A stretch of 64,000 nt of DNA from Thiocapsa roseopersicina (GTDB lineage Bacteria; Pseudomonadota; Gammaproteobacteria; Chromatiales; Chromatiaceae), in assembly GCF_900106925.1 (NCBI RefSeq), contig NZ_FNNZ01000004.1, positions 1-64,000 on the forward strand. The letters run 5' to 3'. Positions within the stretch are counted from its first letter, which is position 1; each line of letters opens with the position of its first letter. Below are positions 60,968 to 64,000 of this stretch, one piece after another. The notes below the pieces were generated by a model, which was given only the letters and a program-made list of their open reading frames with translations, was not told the origin of the DNA and made no database searches. Position numbers and translations under genes: made by a program.

Positions 60968-61006
60968 AGCGTCACCAAAAAGACCGATCGTGTGCCGGCG
61001 GAATCA

Positions 61007-61522
61007 TCACTTTTCGACGAACTCCTGTTTGAGTCGCTCGATGACTTGCTCGGAAATGTCGATGCGCGGGCTGAAATACACCAGCCCTTCGCTGATGACG
61101 AGATCGATCTTCTCCTCCTTGGCGACCTCGACGATCACCTCGCGGACCTGCAGGGCGAGCTTGGTGCGGAGCTCGTTCTGCCGCAACGCGAAGTCTTCCT
61201 GAAATTCGTCCCTCGCATATTTGAGCTTACGGGTCCGACTTCGAATATCGTTCTGCAGGCGCTGAATCTCGCTCTCGCTCATCAAGGCACCCTCTCGCTC
61301 CAGGCGGCCCTGAAGCGCCGAGATCTGGTCCTGCTGCTCGCGTAGTATCCGCTCCCGATCCTCGACCTCGCGTTGAAGCGCGGCGCGGGCAGCCTCGTAT
61401 TGAGGCGACTGCTCGACGACTCGATTGGGGTCGACCACCGAGATCCTGTAATCGGATGCGGGCACGACACTCGACAGCAGGAGCAACGCGATCGTCGAGC
61501 AGCAAAGAACGGCTAACCTCAC
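61007..61522 (-). CDS. ompH: OmpH/Skp-family periplasmic chaperone
   Basis: Skp holds unfolded outer-membrane proteins in the periplasm for delivery to the Bam complex. The 171-residue protein starts at GTG 61522 with a signal peptide (MRLAVLCCSTIALLLLSSVVPAS), then YRISVVDPNRVVEQSPQY and two long amphipathic helices (REVEDRERILREQQDQISAL and the following arm) that form the tentacles, ending in YFSPRIDISEQVIERLKQEF. It is placed between bamA and lpxD as usual. Confidence 0.95.
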   Translation of the reverse strand: MRLAVLCCSTIALLLLSSVVPASDYRISVVDPNRVVEQSPQYEAARAALQREVEDRERILREQQDQISALQGRLEREGALMSESEIQRLQNDIRSRTRKLKYARDEFQEDFALRQNELRTKLALQVREVIVEVAKEEKIDLVISEGLVYFSPRIDISEQVIERLKQEFVEK

Positions 61523-61534
61523 GCATCGACTCCC

Positions 61535-63850
61535 TTAAAAAGTCTGTCCGAAACCGAACTGGAAGACTTGGGTTTCGTCGCCCTCTTCTTCGTTGAGCGG
61601 AGCCGCCAGACTGATCGAAAGGGCACCGATCGGCGACAGCCAGGTTGCCGAGACACCCGCCGAATAGCGTAGATCTCCGATATCGAAACCGGTGGGCTCG
61701 ATGAGATCCGAGCCGTTGGTCTCCCAGACGTTGCCGAAGTCCAGGAAGGCCCCGAGACGCAGGGTCTTGCTCAGCTGTGGTCCGCCCGGCGCCGGTGCAA
61801 AGAGCTCGAGGCTACCGGCCATCCTGAAGTTACCACCGACGGGATCGTCGTCGCCGACCTCGCGAGGGCCGAGCGAGTTGGCGACAAAACCGCGCACGGA
61901 CCGCGGCCCGCCGGCGTAATAGTTCTCGAAGAAGGGTAGCCCGTCGGTCTCGCCGTACCCCTCGCCGTACCCGACATCACCACTCAAGGACACCACGAAC
62001 CGCGACGTCAGAGGAACATAGAGCTGCTCCTGGTAGGTGAGCTTATAGTACTGAAGATCGCTTCCCGGGACGGCGAGGTCTGCCCTCAGCACACGCAACC
62101 CGCCTTTGGTCGGGAAGATCGCGGTATCTCGGCTGTCGTTCGTATAGCTTGCCGACAGGATAAAGTCATTGAAGACATTTCCGTTTTCTTCGACGAACTG
62201 TTGCGCCAGCTCGGAAAAGTTACCGGCGATGAAATTCGTATACTGATAGCGGACCCCGAGGCCGGCGCGGCTGGTCTCTGAGATGGGCAGGCCGAAGTTC
62301 ATGCCCAGCACGCCGACGTCGGTCGAATAATCCGCACCGATCAGCTCGTCGAAATCCGTTTCCCGGTAGGAGACGTTGAAGCCTCGACTGATACCGTCCA
62401 CCGTATAGAAGGGATTGGTATAGGCGATCTGATAGAGCTGGGTCGCTTCGCTCGTGTTGACTCCGAACGAGACGCGCTTACCGGTGCCCAGGAAATTGTT
62501 CTGCGTCACACTGGCGTTGAACAGAATACCCTGCGACTGTGAGTAACCGACACCCGCCGAAAGATTCCCCGCGGGTTTCTCGGTCACCGTCACATCGACA
62601 TCGACTTGGTCGGCGGAACCCGGTACCGCGGGCGTCTCGATGGTGACATCCTCGAAGTAGCCCAAACGCTGGAGCCGCTCGCGCGATTTGCGGACCAGCT
62701 CGGCCGAGAACCAGGCCGACTCCAACTGGCGCATCTCTCTGCGCAGGACCTCGTCGCGGGTTCGGGTATTGCCCTTCATATTGACGCGACGCACGTAGAC
62801 GCGCTGTCCGGGATCGACGAAGAAGGTCACCGTCACCGTGCGCGCCTCCTCGTCGATCTCGGGAATGGTGTTGACATTCGCGAACGCATAACCGCGATCG
62901 CCGAGCAGGTTCGAGATCCGCTCAGCACTTTCGGTGGTCGCCCGACGCGAGAAGAAATCGCCGCGCTTGAGCTGGATAAGAGGAAACAGCTCCTCGGCCG
63001 GGATCGAAGGCTCGCCCGCAAGCTTGATGTCGCCGATCCGGTAGGGCTCACCCTCATCGATGACGACGGTGATATAGATCTCCTTCTTGTCGGCGCTGAT
63101 GGAGACTTGCGTCGACTTGATGTCGAACCGAATAAAGCCGCGATCCAGATAGAAGGAGCGCAGCGTCTCCAAATCACCGGCGAGCTTTTGCTTGGAGTAC
63201 TGATCATTCTTGGAATAGAACGAGGTCCAGCCGGTCGTGCCGAGCTCGAAGCGCTTGAGCAGCTCCTTTTCGGGGAATGCCTCGTTGCCGATGATGGTGA
63301 TCTGCTTGATCCGCGCCGTCAGCCCCTCGGTGATCTCGATGCGAACCGCGACGCGGTTTCGCTCGAGCGGCGAGACCGTCGATTGAATCAGTACACCGTA
63401 CTTGCCGCGCGAGAAATACTGCCGCTCAAGCTCCTGCTCGATACGATCGAGGACCGAACGATCGAAGACGCGTCCCTCCTTGAGCCCGATGTCGGACAAG
63501 GCAGCCGTCAACGCCTTGGTATCGATATCGCGATTGCCGGTGATATCGATCGAGGCGATCGCCGGTCGCTCGCGGACCCAGAGAACGAGCACGTTGCCCT
63601 CGCGCTCGACGCGAACATCGTCGAAGAAGCCAGTTTGGTAGAGCGAGCGAATAATCCCGCCGGTCACGCCGTCTCCGACCGTGTCCCCGACCTGCACCGG
63701 AAGATAGTTGAAGACGGTGCCGGGTGCGATCCGCTGCAGACCCTCCACGCGGATGTCGGCGATCTGGAACACCTCGGCGGCGACCGGCATGTTGATCGCG
63801 AGCAGGAGGGTCATCAGAGCGAGCTGCCGACGTGCGCAGCAACGGAGCAT
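61535..63850 (-). CDS. bamA: outer-membrane protein assembly factor BamA
   Basis: BamA is the essential core of the outer-membrane protein insertase. The roughly 771-residue protein has a signal peptide (LALMTLLLAINMPVAAE), five POTRA domains (FQIADIRVEGLQRIAPGTVFNYLP through VTVTEKPAGNLSAGVGYSQ) and a 16-strand barrel with the lid-lock motif VRGF (GGPRSVRGFVANSLGP) and the C-terminal strand ETQVFQFGFGQTF ending in Phe. ATG 63850 is chosen; TTG 63868 is the outer limit of the frame. No ribosome site is obvious. It is upstream of ompH on the same strand. Confidence 0.96.
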   Translation of the reverse strand: MLRCCARRQLALMTLLLAINMPVAAEVFQIADIRVEGLQRIAPGTVFNYLPVQVGDTVGDGVTGGIIRSLYQTGFFDDVRVEREGNVLVLWVRERPAIASIDITGNRDIDTKALTAALSDIGLKEGRVFDRSVLDRIEQELERQYFSRGKYGVLIQSTVSPLERNRVAVRIEITEGLTARIKQITIIGNEAFPEKELLKRFELGTTGWTSFYSKNDQYSKQKLAGDLETLRSFYLDRGFIRFDIKSTQVSISADKKEIYITVVIDEGEPYRIGDIKLAGEPSIPAEELFPLIQLKRGDFFSRRATTESAERISNLLGDRGYAFANVNTIPEIDEEARTVTVTFFVDPGQRVYVRRVNMKGNTRTRDEVLRREMRQLESAWFSAELVRKSRERLQRLGYFEDVTIETPAVPGSADQVDVDVTVTEKPAGNLSAGVGYSQSQGILFNASVTQNNFLGTGKRVSFGVNTSEATQLYQIAYTNPFYTVDGISRGFNVSYRETDFDELIGADYSTDVGVLGMNFGLPISETSRAGLGVRYQYTNFIAGNFSELAQQFVEENGNVFNDFILSASYTNDSRDTAIFPTKGGLRVLRADLAVPGSDLQYYKLTYQEQLYVPLTSRFVVSLSGDVGYGEGYGETDGLPFFENYYAGGPRSVRGFVANSLGPREVGDDDPVGGNFRMAGSLELFAPAPGGPQLSKTLRLGAFLDFGNVWETNGSDLIEPTGFDIGDLRYSAGVSATWLSPIGALSISLAAPLNEEEGDETQVFQFGFGQTF

Positions 63851-63947
63851 CAGAGGTATCGCGCGCAAGACAGGGTCCCCTCGATCAAGCCGAAGTCTGC
63901 GGCGCAGTCGGCGTTTCAGGGTCGCAAGTATAAGTGATTCGGCGCGC

Positions 63948-64000
63948 CTAGCCCAATAGCCGGGAGAGATCCAGGTAAAAGGCCAGCGACATGAGGGCGG
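63948..64000 (-). CDS. rseP: C-terminal end of site-2 protease RseP (partial, runs off the window)
   Basis: The last 16 codons read ALMSLAFYLDLSRLLG and end in a TAG at 63948-63950. This matches the C-terminal membrane helix of RseP (family end ...NDxxRLxG), and rseP is the gene found directly upstream of bamA in gammaproteobacteria. Only this fragment lies inside the window. Confidence 0.8.
   Translation of the reverse strand, partial: ALMSLAFYLDLSRLLG

Overview
The window is high-GC chromosomal DNA from a gammaproteobacterium, most likely of the Chromatiales (purple sulfur bacterium) type. This rests on housekeeping gene order (rseP-bamA-ompH-lpxD-fabZ-lpxA-lpxB-rnhB; rpsP-rimM-trmD-rplS), on protein character, and on an anaerobe-style Fe-S/NifX/MinD cluster. 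No photosynthesis or sulfur-oxidation gene lies in the window, so the assignment is an inference.

Layout. 0-3 kb: a 3'-truncated outer-membrane transporter-like gene, a PA0069-type radical SAM protein and trmO. 3-6.6 kb: rnr-rlmB and a tRNA-Leu(CAG). 6.7-9 kb: a DUF4282 protein and the methionine-salvage genes mtnB-mtnD-mtnC. 9-18.4 kb: DUF2189 protein, DegQ protease, DUF218 protein, NDUFA9-like reductase, TauE/SafE permease, soluble lytic transglycosylase and small secreted proteins. 18.4-23.3 kb: a two-gene signalling unit of a PAS histidine kinase and a receiver-GAF-GGDEF-EAL protein. 23.7-29.5 kb: a redox/metallocluster region with a DUF134 regulator, an orphan Rieske protein, two NifX-like proteins, two Fe-S MinD-type ATPases, a metallo-beta-lactamase-fold protein and a Crp/Fnr regulator. 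29.6-33.1 kb: sbcB and the rpsP operon. 33.2-36.3 kb: TelA and XpaC proteins, a probable 42-aa membrane peptide and a coiled-coil membrane protein made of 11-residue repeats. 36.4-39.2 kb: ppc. 39.5-47.2 kb: a secreted duplicated-domain protein, a ClC transporter fused to an extra membrane helix and a SPOR-like domain, a 1411-aa secreted homologue of the animal CEMIP/TMEM2 family and a small secreted protein. 47.3-49.7 kb: egtB-egtD (ergothioneine). 49.7-51 kb: decayed DNA, then a Lon substrate-binding-domain protein. 51.3-52.3 kb: iscA and sufE. 52.5-56.7 kb: an RND efflux adaptor and pump. 56.7-64 kb: rnhB and the envelope-biogenesis operon up to the last codons of rseP.

The strongest undescribed-looking signal is a family of about 85-bp inverted-repeat elements scattered between genes. 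Eleven full-size copies, one 35-bp short form and one partial form are visible. Their arms (TAAACCGCG...CGCGGTTTA, or TGAATCGCGTC...GACGCGATTCA) vary together within a copy, while the interior is mostly unconserved. In seven copies the outer end itself is the stop codon of the adjoining gene. Three times two copies sit in tandem around a 19-22 bp AT-rich spacer, and one copy supplies the first codons of rnhB. The ClC-SPOR fusion, the bacterial CEMIP/TMEM2 homologue and the orphan-Rieske/NifX/MinD cluster are the other items most worth following up.
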